Positions 1 through 15,000 of a DNA stretch of 64,000 nt are shown in pieces (the stretch's first letter is position 1; the number at the start of each line of letters is the position of its first letter). The notes under the pieces were generated by a model. The model was not told the origin of the DNA, searched no databases, and saw only the letters and a program-made list of their open reading frames with translations. Position numbers and translations under genes: made by a program. This stretch comes from Neocallimastix lanati (nom. inval.) (taxonomy: Eukaryota > Neocallimastigomycota > Neocallimastigomycetes > Neocallimastigales > Neocallimastigaceae). Location of the stretch: positions 66,001 to 130,000 of the forward strand of contig JACVTC010000219.1 in assembly GCA_016946835.1 (NCBI GenBank), read 5' to 3'.

Positions 1-1
1 A

Positions 2-3000
2 TCAAAAGATGTTGCTGATGAGAAACAAGGTGAAATTGAAAAGTTGATTGAAAAGATTACTATCATTGAAAAAATTGTTGAAGAAGAAAAGGCTAAATCC
101 TTTGATTTAGAAAAAGAATTAGCTGCTAATGAAGAAAGAATGAAAGAATTAGAAGTTGAAAAGAAAAATCAATTAAAATCTCTTATACCTATTGTTCTCC
201 AAAAGATTGTTCACAATGAAAAGGATAAGCAAGAATTTATTGAACGTCAAAACCTTGAAAGAGAAAAATCTAGACAATTTGTGTTGGAAAAGCAAAATGA
301 AATTGATGAGTTAAACCGTGAAATTAGTGATGCTAAGTCAAGAGCTGAAAATTATGAGAAAATAATCAATGAAAACAAAGAAAAAGTAGCTGATTTGGAA
401 AAGCAACTTTCTGCTAATGAAATCAAAGCTAGGGATATTAGTAATGCTAAACAAAATGAAATTCAACAATTACTTGAAAAGATTACTATTATAGAAACCA
501 TTGTTGAACAAGAAAAGGAAAAGGCTTCTGATTTAGAAAAACAGTTAGCAGATAATGAAGTTAAGGCTAGAGAAGCTGAAATGGTCAAACAAGATGAAAT
601 TGAGAGATTAAATCGTGAATTAAATGAACAAATTGAAGATGCTAAGAATAAGACACGTGACTATGAAAAAATAATTGCTGATGACAAGGAAAAGATTTCA
701 ACTTTGGAAAAGCAACTTATTGATAATGAAGAAAAATCAAGAGAAGATAGTGATGCTAAACAAATCGAAATTGAAAAATTAATTGAAAAAATAACTCTTA
801 CTGAAAAAATCGTTGAACAAGAAAAGGATAAAACAGATGATTTGGAAAGACAATTAGCTGAAAACGAAATGAAAGCAAGAGAAGCTGATGATGCTAAGCA
901 AGATGTAATTGATTCCTTAAAACGTGAAATTGAAGAAGCTAAATTGAAGACTCAAACTTATGAAAAGATGATTAATGATGATAAAGCAAAAATATCTGCC
1001 TTAGAAAAGCAACTTACCGACAGTGAAGCTAAAGCTAAGGAAGATAATGATGTTAAGCAATGTAAAATCCAACAATTAATTGAAAAGATTACAATCATCG
1101 AAAAAATAGTTGAAGAAGAAAAGCAGAAGGCGAATGAATTAGAAGAGCAATTAGCCGATAATATGGAAAGATCTAGAGCCATTGAAAGTAATAAGCAAGA
1201 TGAAATTGATGTCTTAACTCATCAAATTGAAGATGCTAAAAGCAAAGCTGAAGATTATGAACAGAAGATTTCAGATGCCATGGAAAATATTTCTTTATTA
1301 GAAAAACAACTTGCTGATAGTGAAGCTAAGAATAAGGAAGAAAATGAAGCAAAACAAAATGAGATTCAACAATTAATTGAAAAGATTAATGTAATAAAGG
1401 CTATTGCTGAACAAGAGAAAGCAAAAGTTAATAATTTAGAAAAGCAATTGGCTGATACTGAAATTAAAACTAGAGAAACTGATCATGCTAAGCAAAATAT
1501 TATTGACTCCTTAAACCATGAAATTGCTAATGCTAAGGATAAAATCTCTGAATTAGAAAAACAACTTGCTGATAATGAAATTAAAACTAGAGAACTCGGT
1601 GATGCTAAACAAAATGAAATTCAACAATTAATTGAAAAGATTACCATCATTGAAACCGTTGTTGAACAAGAAAAGGAAAGAGCTTCTGATTTAGAAAAAC
1701 AATTAGCCGATAATGAAGTCAAGGCTAGAGAAGCTGATACTGCTAAACAGAATGAAATTGAAACTTTAAATCGCGAGTTGAATGATCAAATTGAAGATGC
1801 TAAGAATAAGGCTCAAGATTATGAAAAGAAAATTATTGAAGCCAAGAATGAAATTTCATCTTTAGAAAAACAACTTACTGATAATGAAGCTAAAACCAAA
1901 GAAGACAATGAAGCTAAACAAAATGAGATTCAACAATTAATTGAAAAGATTACTATAATAGAAAGTATAGTAGAACAAGAAAGAGAAAGGGCAAATAATT
2001 TAGAGAAAAAATTAGTTAGTACTGAAGCTAAAGCTAGAGAAACGGATAATGCTAAGCAAAATATTATTGATTCCTTAAACCATGAAATTACTAATGCTAA
2101 GGATAAAATCTCTGAATTAGAAAAACAACTTGCGGATAATGAAGTTAAAGCAAGAGAACTGGGTGATGCCAAACAAAATGAAATTCAACAATTAATTGAA
2201 AAGATTACTATCATTGAAACCGTTGTTGAACGAGAAAAGGAAAGAGCTTCTGATTTAGAAAAACAATTAGCCGATAATGAAGTCAAGGCTAGAGAAGCTG
2301 ATACTGCTAAACAGAATGAAATTGAAACCTTAAATCGTGAATTAAATGAACAAATTGAAGATGCTAAGAACAAGACTCAAGAATATGAAAAGATGATTGC
2401 TGACGATAAGGAAAAGATTTCATTATTAGAAAAACAACTTTCAGATAATGAAGCTAAAGCCAAAGAAGACAATGAAGCTAAACAAAATGAAATTCAACAA
2501 TTAATTGAAAAGATTAATATTATTGAAAAAATTGTTGAAGATGAAAAAGCTAAATCTGATGGATTGAAAAAGGAATTGGAAGAGAATGAAGTTAAGGCTA
2601 GAAAAGCTGATGATGCAAAACAAGATATTATTAATTCCTTAAATCATGAAGTTGCAAATGCTAAAGATAAGATCTCTGAGTTAGAAAAACAACTTGCGGA
2701 TAATGAAATTAAAACTAGAGAACTCGGTGATGCCAAACAAAATGAAATTCAACAATTAATTGAAAAGATTACTATCATTGAAACCGTTGTTGAACAAGAA
2801 AAGGAAAGAGCTTCTGATTTAGAAAAACAATTAGCCGATAATGAAGTCAAGGCTAGAGAAGCTGATACTGCTAAACAGAATGAAATTGAAACTTTAAATC
2901 GTGAATTAAATGAACAAATTGAAGATGCTAAGAACAAGACTCAAGAATATGAAAAGATGATTGCTGACGATAAGAAAAAGATTTCATTATTAGAAAAACA

Positions 3001-6000
3001 ACTTTCAGATAATGAAGCTAAAGCCAAAGAAGACAATGAAGCTAAACAAAATGAAATTCAACAATTAATTGAAAAGATTAGTATTATTGAAAAAATTGTT
3101 GAAGATGAAAAAGCTAAATCTGATGGATTGAAAAAGGAATTGGAAGAGAATGAAGTTAAGGCTAGAAAAGCTGATGACGCAAAACAAGATATTATTAATT
3201 CCTTAAATCATGAAGTTGCAAATGCTAAAGATAAGATCTCTGAGTTAGAAAAACAACTTGCGGATAATGAAATTAAAACTAGAGAACTGGGTGATGCCAA
3301 ACAAAATGAAATTCAACAATTAATTGAAAAGATTACTATCATTGAAACCGTTGTTGAACAAGAAAAGGAAAGAGCTTCTGATTTAGAAAAACAATTAGCT
3401 GATAATGAAATCAAGGCTAGAGAAACTGAAACTGCTAAACAGAATGAAATTGAAACCTTAAATCGTGAATTAAATGAACAAATTGAAGATGCTAAGAACA
3501 AGGCTCAAGAATATGAAAAGATGATTGCTGACGATAAGGAAAAGATTTCATTATTAGAGAAACAACTTTCAGATAATGAGGAAAAGGCTAAGGAAGTCAA
3601 TGAAGCTAAACAAAATGAAATTCAACAATTAATTGAAAAGATTAGTATTATTGAAAAAATTGTTGAAGATGAAAAAGCTAAATCTGATGGATTGAAAAAG
3701 GAATTGGAAGAGAATGAAGTTAAGGCTAGAGAAGCTGATGATGCAAAACAAGATATTATTAATTCCTTAAATCATGAAGTTACAAATGCTAAAGATAAGA
3801 TCTCTGAGTTAGAAAAACAACTTGCGTTTAATGAAATTAAAACAAGAAAACTCGGTGATGCCAAACAAAGTGAAATTCAACAATTAATTGAAAAGATTAC
3901 TATCATTGAAGCCGTTGTTGAACAAGAAAAGGAAAGAGCTTCTGATTTAGAAAAACAATTAGCCGATAATGAAGTCAAGGCTAGAGAAGCTGATACTGCT
4001 AAACAGAATGAAATTGAAACTTTAAATCGTGAATTAAATGAACAAATTGAAGATGCTAAGAACAAGGCTCAAGAATACGAAAAGGTGATTGCTGACGATA
4101 AGGAAAAGATTTCATTATTAGAAAAACAACTTTCAGATAATGAAGCTAAGGCCAAAGAAGACAATGAAGCTAAACAAAATGAGATTCAACAATTAATTGA
4201 AAAGATTAGTATTATTGAAAAAATTGTTGAAGATGAAAAAGCTAAATCTGATGGATTGAAAAAGGAATTGGAAGAGAATGAAGTTAAGGCTAGAGAAGCT
4301 GATGATGCAAAACAAGATATTATTAATTCCTTAAATCATGAAGTTGCAAATGCTAAAGATAAGATCTCTGAGTTAGAAAAACAACTTTCGGATAATGAAA
4401 TTAAAACTAGAGAACTGGGTGACGCCAAACAAAATGAAATTCAACAATTAATTGAAAAGATTACTATCATTGAAACCGTTGTTGAACAAGAAAAGGAAAA
4501 GGCCACTAATTTAGAAAAACAATTAGCCGATAATGAAATCAAGGCTAGAGAAACTGAAACTGCTAAACAAGATGAAATTGAAACTTTAAATCGTGAATTA
4601 AATGAACAAATTGAAGATGCTAAGAACAAGGCTAAAGAATATGAAAAGATGATTGCTGACGATAAGGAAAAGATTTCATTATTAGAAAAACAACTTTCAG
4701 ATAATGAGGAAAAGGCTAAGGAAGTCAATGAAGCTAAACAAAATGAGATTCAACAATTAATTGAAAAGATTAGTATTATTGAAAAAATTGTTGAAGATGA
4801 AAAAGCTAAATCTGATGGATTGAAAAAGGAATTGGAAGAGAATGAAGTTAAGGCTAGAGAAGCTGATGACGCAAAACAAGATATTATTAATTCCTTAAAT
4901 CATGAAGTTGCAAATGCTAAAGATAAGATCTCTGAGTTAGAAAAACAACTTGTGGATAATGAAATTAAAACTAGAGAACTGGGTGACGCCAAACAAAATG
5001 AAATTCAACAATTAATTGAAAAGATTACTATCATTGAAACCGTTGTTGAACAAGAAAAGGAAAAGGCCACTAATTTAGAAAAACAATTAGCCGATAATGA
5101 AATCAAGGCTAGAGAAACTGAAACTGCTAAACAGAATGAAATTGAAACCTTAAATAGTGAATTAAATGAACAAATTGAAGATGCTAAGAATAAGGCTCAA
5201 GAATACGAAAAGATGATTGCTGACGATAAGGAAAAGATTTCATTATTAGAGAAACAACTTTCAGATAATGAAGCTAAGGCCAAAGAAGACAATGAAGCTA
5301 AACAAAATGAGATTCAACAATTAATTGAAAAGATTAGTATTATTGAAAAAATTGTTGAAGATGAAAAAGCTAAATCTGATGGATTGAAAAAGGAATTGGA
5401 AGAGAATGAAGTTAAGGCTAGAGAAGCTGATGATGCAAAACAAGATATTATTAATTCCTTAAATCATGAAGTTGCAAATGCTAAAGATAAGATCTCTGAG
5501 TTAGAAAAACAACTTTCGGATAATGAAATTAAAACTAGAGAACTGGGTGATGCCAAACAAAATGAAATTCAACAATTAATTGAAAAGATTACTATCATTG
5601 AAACCGTTGTTGAACAAGAAAAGGAAAAGGCCACTAATTTAGAAAAACAATTAGCCGATAATGAAGTCAAGGCTAGAGAAGCTGATACTGCTAAACAAGA
5701 TGAAATTGAAACTTTAAATCGTGAATTAAATGAACAAATTGAAGATGCTAAGAACAAGACTCAAGAATATGAAAAGATGATTGCTGACGATAAGGAAAAG
5801 ATTTCATTATTAGAGAAACAACTTTCAGATAATGAGGAAAAGGCTAAGGAAGTCAATGAAGCTAAACAAAATGAAATTCAACAATTAATTGAAAAGATTA
5901 GTATTATTGAAAAAATTGTTGAAGATGAAAAAGCTAAATCTGATGGATTGAAAAAGGAATTGGAAGAGAATGAAGTTAAAGCTAAAGAAGCTAATGATAC

Positions 6001-9000
6001 AAAACAATGTTTGATTGATGAATTAAATAGCAAAATATATAATGCTCAAGAAAAGATTTCATCATTAGAAAAACAACTTACTAATAATGAACAAAAAACT
6101 ATGGAGCTTTGTGAACAAAAGCAAAATGAAATTCAACAATTGATAGAGAAGATTACTATTATTGAAAAGATTGTTGAAAATGAAAAAGAAAAGGCTAATG
6201 AATTGGAGGAACAATTAGCTGATAATATGGAAAAATCTAAAGTCATTGAGAATGTTAAACAAGATAAAATTAATGAATTAACCAGTCAAATCGAAAATGC
6301 TACAAGTAAAATTCAGGATTATGAGAATATGATTGATGATAACATGAATAAAATATCGTCTTTAGAGCAACAGTTATATGATAATGAACAAAAAGCAAAG
6401 GAATTAAATGAGCAAAAACAAAATGAAATTAAGCAATTAATAGAAAAAATTAAAATAATTGAAAAAATTGTTGAAGAAGAAAAGGCCAAAACTGATGACT
6501 TAGAGAAACAATTAGTGGATAATGAAGAAAAGTCTAGAAAAGTTGAGAGTGCTAAACAAGATGTTATAGATAATTTAAATCGTGAAATTCAAGATGCAAG
6601 AGATAATATTTCATCATTGGAAAAGCAACTTATTGATAATGAGCAAAAGACTAAAGGACTTAGTGAGCAAAAACAAATTGAAATTCAACAATTACTTGAA
6701 AAAATTACTATTATTGAAAAGATTGTTGAAAATGAAAAAGAAAAAGCTAACGAATTAGAAGAACAATTGGCTAATAATATGGAAAAATCTAGAGTTATTG
6801 AAAATGATAAACAAGATGAGATCGATACATTAAATCGTGAATTAAATGATCAAATTGAAGATGCCAAGAATAAAGCGGAAGACTATGAAAAGATGATAGC
6901 CGATGATAAGGAAAGAATTTCTTCATTAGAGAGGCAACTTGTTGATAATGAAGCTAGAACTAGAGAACTTAATGATGATAAACAAAGAGAAATTAAGCAG
7001 TTGCTTGAGAAGATAACTATCATTGAAAAGATTGTTGAAGATGAAAAGGCGAAGTCCGATGAACTAGAAAAACAATTAGCAGAAAATGAAATTAAAGCAA
7101 GAGAAGCTGATGATGTTAAACAAGATATTATTGATTCCTTAAATCGTGAATTAAATGATCAAATTGAAGATGCCAAGAATAAAGCGGAAGACTATGAAAA
7201 GATGATAGCCGATGATAAGGAAAGAATTTCTTCATTAGAGAGGCAACTTGTTGATAGTGAAGCTAGAACTAGAGAACTTAATGATGATAAACAAAGAGAA
7301 ATTAAGCAGTTGCTTGAGAAGATAACTATCATTGAAAAGATTGTTGAAGATGAAAAGGCGAAGTCCGATGAATTAGAAAAACAATTAGCAGAAAATGAAG
7401 TTAAAGCCATGGAAGCTGATACTGCTAAACAGAATGAAATTGAAACTCTTAATCGTGAGTTGAATGATCAAATTGAAAATGCTAAGAACAAGGCTCAAGA
7501 ATATGAAAAGATGATTGCTGACGATAAGGAAAAAATTTCATTATTAGAAAAACAACTTTCAGATAATGAAACAAAAGCTAAGGAAGATAATGAAGCTAAA
7601 CAAAATGAGATTCAACAATTAATTGAAAAAATTACAATTATTGAAAAGATTATTGAAAATGAAAAGGCAAAGTCTGATGAATTAGAAAAACAATTAGCAG
7701 AAAATGAAGTTAAAGCCATGGAAGCTGATACTGCTAAACAGAATGAAATTGAAACTCTTAATCGTGAGTTGAATGATCAAATTGAAAATGCTAAGAACAA
7801 GGCTCAAGAATATGAAAAGATGATTGCTGACGATAAGGAAAAAATTTCATTATTAGAAAAACAACTTTCAGATAATGAAACAAAAGCTAAGGAAGATAAT
7901 GAAGCTAAACAAAATGAGATTCAACAATTGATTGAGAAAATTACTATTATTGAGAAGATTGTTGAAGATGAGAAGGCTAAATCTGATGAATTAGAAAAGC
8001 AATTAGCAGAAAATGAAGTTAAGGCCAGAGAAGCAGATGATGTTAAACAAGATATTATTGATTCTTTAAATCGTGAAATTGATGATGCTAAAGACAAGAT
8101 TTCATATTTAGAAAAACAACTTTCAGATAATGAAGAAAAAGCTAAGGAAGATAATGAAGCTAAACAAAATGAAATTCAACAATTGATTGAGAAAATTACA
8201 ATTATTGAAAAGATTGTTGAAAATGAGAAGGCTAAATCTGATGGATTGGAAAAGCAATTAGCAGAAAATGAAGTTAAAGCCATGGAAGCTGATACAGCTA
8301 AACAGAATGAAATTGAAACTTTAAATCGTGAATTAAATGATCAAATTGAAAATGCTAAGAACAAGGCTCAAGAATATGAAAAGATGATTGCTGACGATAA
8401 GGAAAAAATTTCATTATTAGAAAAACAACTTTCAGATAGTGAGGAAAAGGCTAAGGAAGATAATGAAGCTAAACAAAATGAGATTCAACAATTGATTGAG
8501 AAAATTACTATTATTGAAAAGATAGTTGAAGATGAGAAGGTTAAATCTGATGAATTAGAAAAGCAATTAGCGGAAAAAGAGGTTAAAGCAAGGGAAGATA
8601 CTGATGCTAAACAAGATATTATTGATTCCTTAAATCGTGAAATTGATGATGCTAAAGACAAGATTTCATTATTAGAAAAACAACTTTCAGATAATGAAAC
8701 AAAAGCTAAGGAAGATAATGAAGCTAAACAAAATGAAATTCAACAATTGATTGAGAAAATTACAATTATTGAAAAGATAGTTGAAGATGAGAAGGCTAAA
8801 TCTGATGAATTAGAAAAGCAATTAGCAGAAAATGAAGTTAAGGCCAGAGAAGCAGATGATGTTAAACAAGATATTATTGATTCTTTAAATCGTGAAATTG
8901 ATGATGCTAAAGACAAGATTTCATATTTAGAAAAACAACTTTCAGATAATGAAGAAAAAGCTAAGGAAGATAATGAAGCTAAACAAAATGAAATTCAACA

Positions 9001-12000
9001 ATTGATTGAGAAAATTACAATTATTGAAAAGATTGTTGAAAATGAGAAGGCTAAATCTGATGGATTGGAAAAGCAATTAGCAGAAAATGAAGTTAAAGCC
9101 ATGGAAGCTGATACAGCTAAACAGAATGAAATTGAAACTTTAAATCGTGAATTAAATGATCAAATTGAAAATGCTAAGAACAAGGCTCAAGAATATGAAA
9201 AGATGATTGCTGACGATAAGGAAAAAATTTCATTATTAGAAAAACAACTTTCAGATAGTGAGGAAAAGGCTAAGGAAGATAATGAAGCTAAACAAAATGA
9301 GATTCAACAATTGATTGAGAATATTACTATTATTGAAAAGATAGTTGAAGATGAGAAGGCTAAATCTGATGAATTAGAAAAGAAATTAGCCGAAAATGAG
9401 GTTAAAGCAAGGGAAGATACTGATGCTAAACAAGATATTATTGATTCCTTAAATCGTGAAATTGATGATGCTAAAGACAAGATTTCATTATTAGAAAAAC
9501 AACTTTCAGATAATGAAACAAAAGCTAAGGAAGATAATGAAGCTAAACAAAATGAAATTCAACAATTGATTGAGAAAATTACAATTATTGAAAAGATAGT
9601 TGAAGATGAGAAGGCTAAATCTGATGAATTAGAAAAGCAATTAGCGGAAAATGAGGTTAAAGCAAGGGAAGATACTGATGCTAAACAAGATATTATTGAT
9701 TCCTTAAATCGTGAAATTGATGATGCTAAAGACAAGATTTCATTATTAGAAAAACAACTTTCAGATAATGAAGAAAAAGCTAAGGAAGATAATGAAGCTA
9801 AACAAAATGAAATTCAGCAGTTAATTGAGAAAATAACAATTATTGAAAAGATTGTTGAAAATGAAAAGGCAAAGTCTGATGAATTAGAAAAGCAATTAGC
9901 AGAAAATGAAGTTAAGGCTAGAGAAGCTGATACTGCTAAACAGAATGAAATTGAAACTTTAAATCGTGAGTTGAATGATCAAATTGAAAATGCTAATTAC
10001 AAGGCTCAAGAATATGAAAAGATGATTGCTGACGATAAGGAAAAAATTTCATTATTAGAAAAACAACTTTCAGATAATGAAACAAAAGCTAAGGAAGATA
10101 ATGAAGCTAAACAAAATGAAATTCAACAATTGATTGAGAAAATTACAATTATTGAAAAGATAGTTGAAGATGAGAAGGCTAAATCTGATGAATTAGAAAA
10201 GCAATTAGCGGAAAATGAGGTTAAAGCAAGGGAAGATACTGATGCTAAACAAGATATTATTGATTCCTTAAATCGTGAAATTGATGATGCTAAAGACAAG
10301 ATTTCATTATTAGAAAAACAACTTTCAGATAATGAAGAAAAAGCTAAGGAAGATAATGAAGCTAAACAAAATGAAATTCAGCAGTTAATTGAGAAAATAA
10401 CAATTATTGAAAAGATTGTTGAAAATGAAAAGGCAAAGTCTGATGAATTAGAAAAGCAATTAGCAGAAAATGAAGTTAAGGCTAGAGAAGCTGATACTGC
10501 TAAACAGAATGAAATTGAAACTTTAAATCGTGAGTTGAATGATCAAATTGAAAATGCTAATTACAAGGCTCAAGAATATGAAAAGATGATTGCTGACGAT
10601 AAGGAAAAAATTTCATTATTAGAAAAACAACTTTCAGATAATGAAACAAAAGCTAAGGAAGATAATGAAGCTAAACAAAATGAAATTCAACAATTGATTG
10701 AGAAAATTACTATTATTGAAAAGATAGTTGAAAATGAAAAAGCTAAATCTGATGAATTAGAAAAGCAATTAGCAGATAATGAAGTTAAAGCTAAGGAAGC
10801 TGATACTGCTAAACAGAATGAAATTGAAACTCTTAATCGTGAGTTGAATGATCAAATTGAAAATGCTAAGAACAAAGCTCAAGAATATGAAAAGATGATT
10901 GCTGATGATAAAGAAAAGATTTCATTATTAGAAAAACAACTTTCAGATAATGAAACAAAAGATAAGGAAGCTGAAGAAAAAGTTGAAGAAAATATTCGTC
11001 TTATGCAAAATATAAATAAAGATTTAGCTCGTCAACTTGAAAATTCGAAGAATAATATTCAAGGTTATGAAGATTTAATTATTAATGCAATGGACAAGAT
11101 TCAAACATTAGAAAATCAGCTTAATGAAAATGATCAAAAGATGAAAGAACTGAATGATGCTAAAAATGATGAAGTTAATAATTTAATTGAAAAAATTATT
11201 ATTATTGAAAAGACTCTTGAAGAAGAAAAGACTAAATCAAGTGACTTAGAAGAAAAATTAAGAAACAATATAGAAAAATCAAATGATTTAGAAAACCAAT
11301 TAGTAGACAATGAAATTAAAGCCAGGGAAGCTAATATTGCAAAGCAAGATGAAATAGAATCTTTAAATCGTGAGTTAAATAATCAAATTGAAAATACTAA
11401 AAACAAAGTTCAGGAGTATGAAAAGAAAATTAACGAAGCTAAAGAAGAGATTTCAAATTTAGAAAAGCAACTTGTTAGCACTACAGCTAAAGCAAAAAAG
11501 GATAGTGAAGCTAAACAAAATGAAGTTCAACAATTAAATGAAAAAATTTCTATTATTGAAAAAATTATTGAAGATGAAAAGGCTAGATCTAATGATTTAG
11601 AAAAACGATTAGCCGAAAATGAGATGAAGACAAAAGAAGCTAATGATGCTAAACAAAATATAATTGATTCATTAAATCACAATATTGATGATGCTAAAAA
11701 TAAAATTTCTGAATTAGAAAAACAAATTGCTGATAATGAAGAAAAACTAAGAAAACTTCGTGAAGCTAAGCAAGATGAAATTCAGCAATTAATTGAAAAA
11801 ATTAATATTGCTGAAAAGATTGTTGAAGATGAAAAGGCTAAATCTAATGATTTGGAAAAGCGATTAGTAGACAGTGAAATGAAGATTAAGGAAGTTAATG
11901 ATGCTAAACAAAATATTATTGATTCCTTAAATCATGAAATTAGTGGAGCTAAAGGTAAGATTTCATCTTTAGAAAAACAGCTTTCAGATAATGAAGAAAA

Positions 12001-15000
12001 GGCTAAAGAAGATAATGAAGCTAAACAAAATGAAATTCAGCAATTAATTGAGAAAATTACTATAATTGAAAAGATTGTTGAAGATGAGAAAGCTAAATCT
12101 GATGATTTACAAAAGCAATTATCAGATAATGAAGTTAAGGCCAGAGAAGCTGATAATGCTAAACAAGGTATTATTGATTCCTTAAATAATGAAATTGAAG
12201 ATACTAAGAATAAAATTACTGATTTAGAAAAACAACTTGCTGATAATGAAGAAAAGACAAGAAAACTTGGTGAAGCTAAACAAAATGAAATTGAGACCTT
12301 AAATCGTGAATTAAGTGATCAAATTAAAAATGCTAAGAACAATGCCCAAAATTATGAAAAGATGATTGCTGATGATAAAGAAAAGATTTCATTATTGGAA
12401 AAACAACTTTCAGATAATGAAATAAAGGCTAAGGAAGATAATGAAGCTAAACAAAATGAAATTCAACAATTAATTGAAAAAATTACTATAATTGAAAAGA
12501 TTGTTGAAGATGAGAAAGCTAAATCTGATGGATTGGAAAAGCAATTAGCTGATAATGAAGTTAAAGCTAAAGAAGCTGAAACGGCTAAACAAAATGAAAT
12601 TGAAACATTAAATCGTGAAATTAATGATACTAAGAGTAAAATTACTGATTTAGAAAAGCAACTTAATGATAATGAAATAAAAGCAAAGGAAGCTGAAGAA
12701 AAGGCTAAAGAAAATATTTATCTTATACAAAATATAAATGATGATTTAGCTCGTCAACTTGAAAATTCAAAGAATAATATACAAAGTTATGAAAAATTAC
12801 TTAATAATACAATGAACAAAATTCAAACATTGGAAAATCAAATTTATAATAATGATCAAAAAGCTAAAGAACTTATTGATGCTAAAAAAGATGAAATTAA
12901 GAGTTTAATTGAAAAAATTAATGAAAATGAAAAAACTCTTGAAGAAGAACGGTCTAAATTCAATGAATTAGAAGAGCAATTAAATGGTGAAATAGAAAAA
13001 TCAAGAATAATTGAAAATGATAAACAAGAAATAATTGATTCCTTAAATAGTGAAATAAATGATGCTAAAAATAAAATTTCGTTATTAGAAAAACAAAATT
13101 CAGATAATGAAATGAAAGCTAAGGAAGATAATGAAGCTAAACAAAATGAGATTCAGCAATTAATTGAAAAAATTACTATAATTGAAAAGATTGTTGAAGA
13201 TGAAAAGGCTAAATCTGATGGATTGGAAAAGCGATTGGTGGACAATGAAATTAAAGCTAAGGAAGCTAATGATGCTAAGCAAGACAAAATTGAAACCTTA
13301 AATCGTGAATTGAATGATCAAATAGAAGATGCCAAGAACAAAGCTCAAGATTATGAAAAGATGATTGCTGCAGATAAAGAAAAGATTTCATTATTAGAAA
13401 AACAGCTTTCAGATAATGAAACAAAAACTAAGGAAGATAATGAGGCTAAACAAAATGAAATTCAACAATTAATTGAAAAAATCACTATTATTGAAAAGAT
13501 TGTTGAAGATGAGAAGGCTAGATCTGATGGATTGAAAAAGGAATTGAAAGAGAATGAAGTTAAGGCCAAAGAAGCTGATGATGTTAAACAAGATATTATT
13601 GATTCCTTAAATCGTGAGATTGATGATGCTAAAGATAAGATTTCATCTTTAGAAAAACAGCTTTCAGATAGTGAAGAAAAAGCTAAGGAAGATAATGAAG
13701 CTAAACAAAATGAAATTCAACAATTAATTGAGAAAATAACAATTATTGAAAAGATTGTTGAAAATGAAAAAGAAAAATCAAATGATTTACAAAAGCAATT
13801 ATCATATAATGAAGCTAAGGCCAGAGAAGCTGATACTGCTAAACAGAATGAAATTGAAACTCTAAATCGTGAATTGAATGATCAAATTGAAAATGCTAAT
13901 TACAAGGATCAAGAATATGAAAAGATGATTGCTGATGATAAAGAAAAGATTTCATTATTAGAAAAACAACTTTCAGATAATGAAACAAAAGCTAAGGAAA
14001 ATAATGAGGCAAAACAAAATGAAATTCAACAATTAATTGAAAAAATTACTATAATTGAAAAGATTGTTGAAGATGAGAAGGCTAAATCTGATGAATTAGA
14101 AAAACAATTGGCAGACAATGAGATTAAAGCCAGGGAAGCTAATAATGTTAAACAAGATATTATTGATTCCTTAAATCGTGAATTAAATGATCAAATAGAA
14201 GATGCCAAGAATAAGGCCCAGGATTATGAAAAGACTATTACTAATGCTAAGGATGAAATCTCATCATTAGAAAAGCAACTTGTTGATAATGAAGCTAGAA
14301 CTAAGGAAGATATTGATGCTAAACAAGATGAAATTAAGAATTTAATGGAAAAAATTTCTATCATTGAAAAAATTCTTGAAAATGAGAAAACTAAATCTAA
14401 TGAATTGGAAGAACAATTAAGTGATAATATAGAAAAATCAAGAATAATTGAGAACGATAAACAAAATATAATTAATGATTTAACTCGTCAACTTGTAGAT
14501 GTAAGAAATAAATCTCAGGATTATGAAAAAATAATTGAAAATTATAAGGATAAGATTTCTTCAATGGAAAAACAAATTATTGAGCATGAAAATAAATCAA
14601 GAGAAATTGGAAATAAGAAGCAAAATGAAATCGAAAAACTAATTGAAAAAATCAATATCATACAAAAGATAGTGGAAAATCAAAAACAAAAAGCAAATAG
14701 TTTAGAAGAAGTAATTGAATATGAAAAGGAAAGAGCTAATGAGTTAGAAGAGCAATTAAATGACAATTTAGAAAGATCTAGAATAATTGAAAATGATCAA
14801 CAAGATGAAATTTACAACTTAAATTGTCAAGTTGAAGAAGCAAATGCTAAAATTAATGAATATGAAAAAATGGTTAATAATTCAAAAAATAAGATTATTT
14901 CTTTAGAAGAGCAAATAGCTGATAATGAAGCTAAAATTAGAGAATTTGAAGACACTAAGCAAAATGAAATGAAAAAGTTAGTAGAAAAGATAATTATGAT

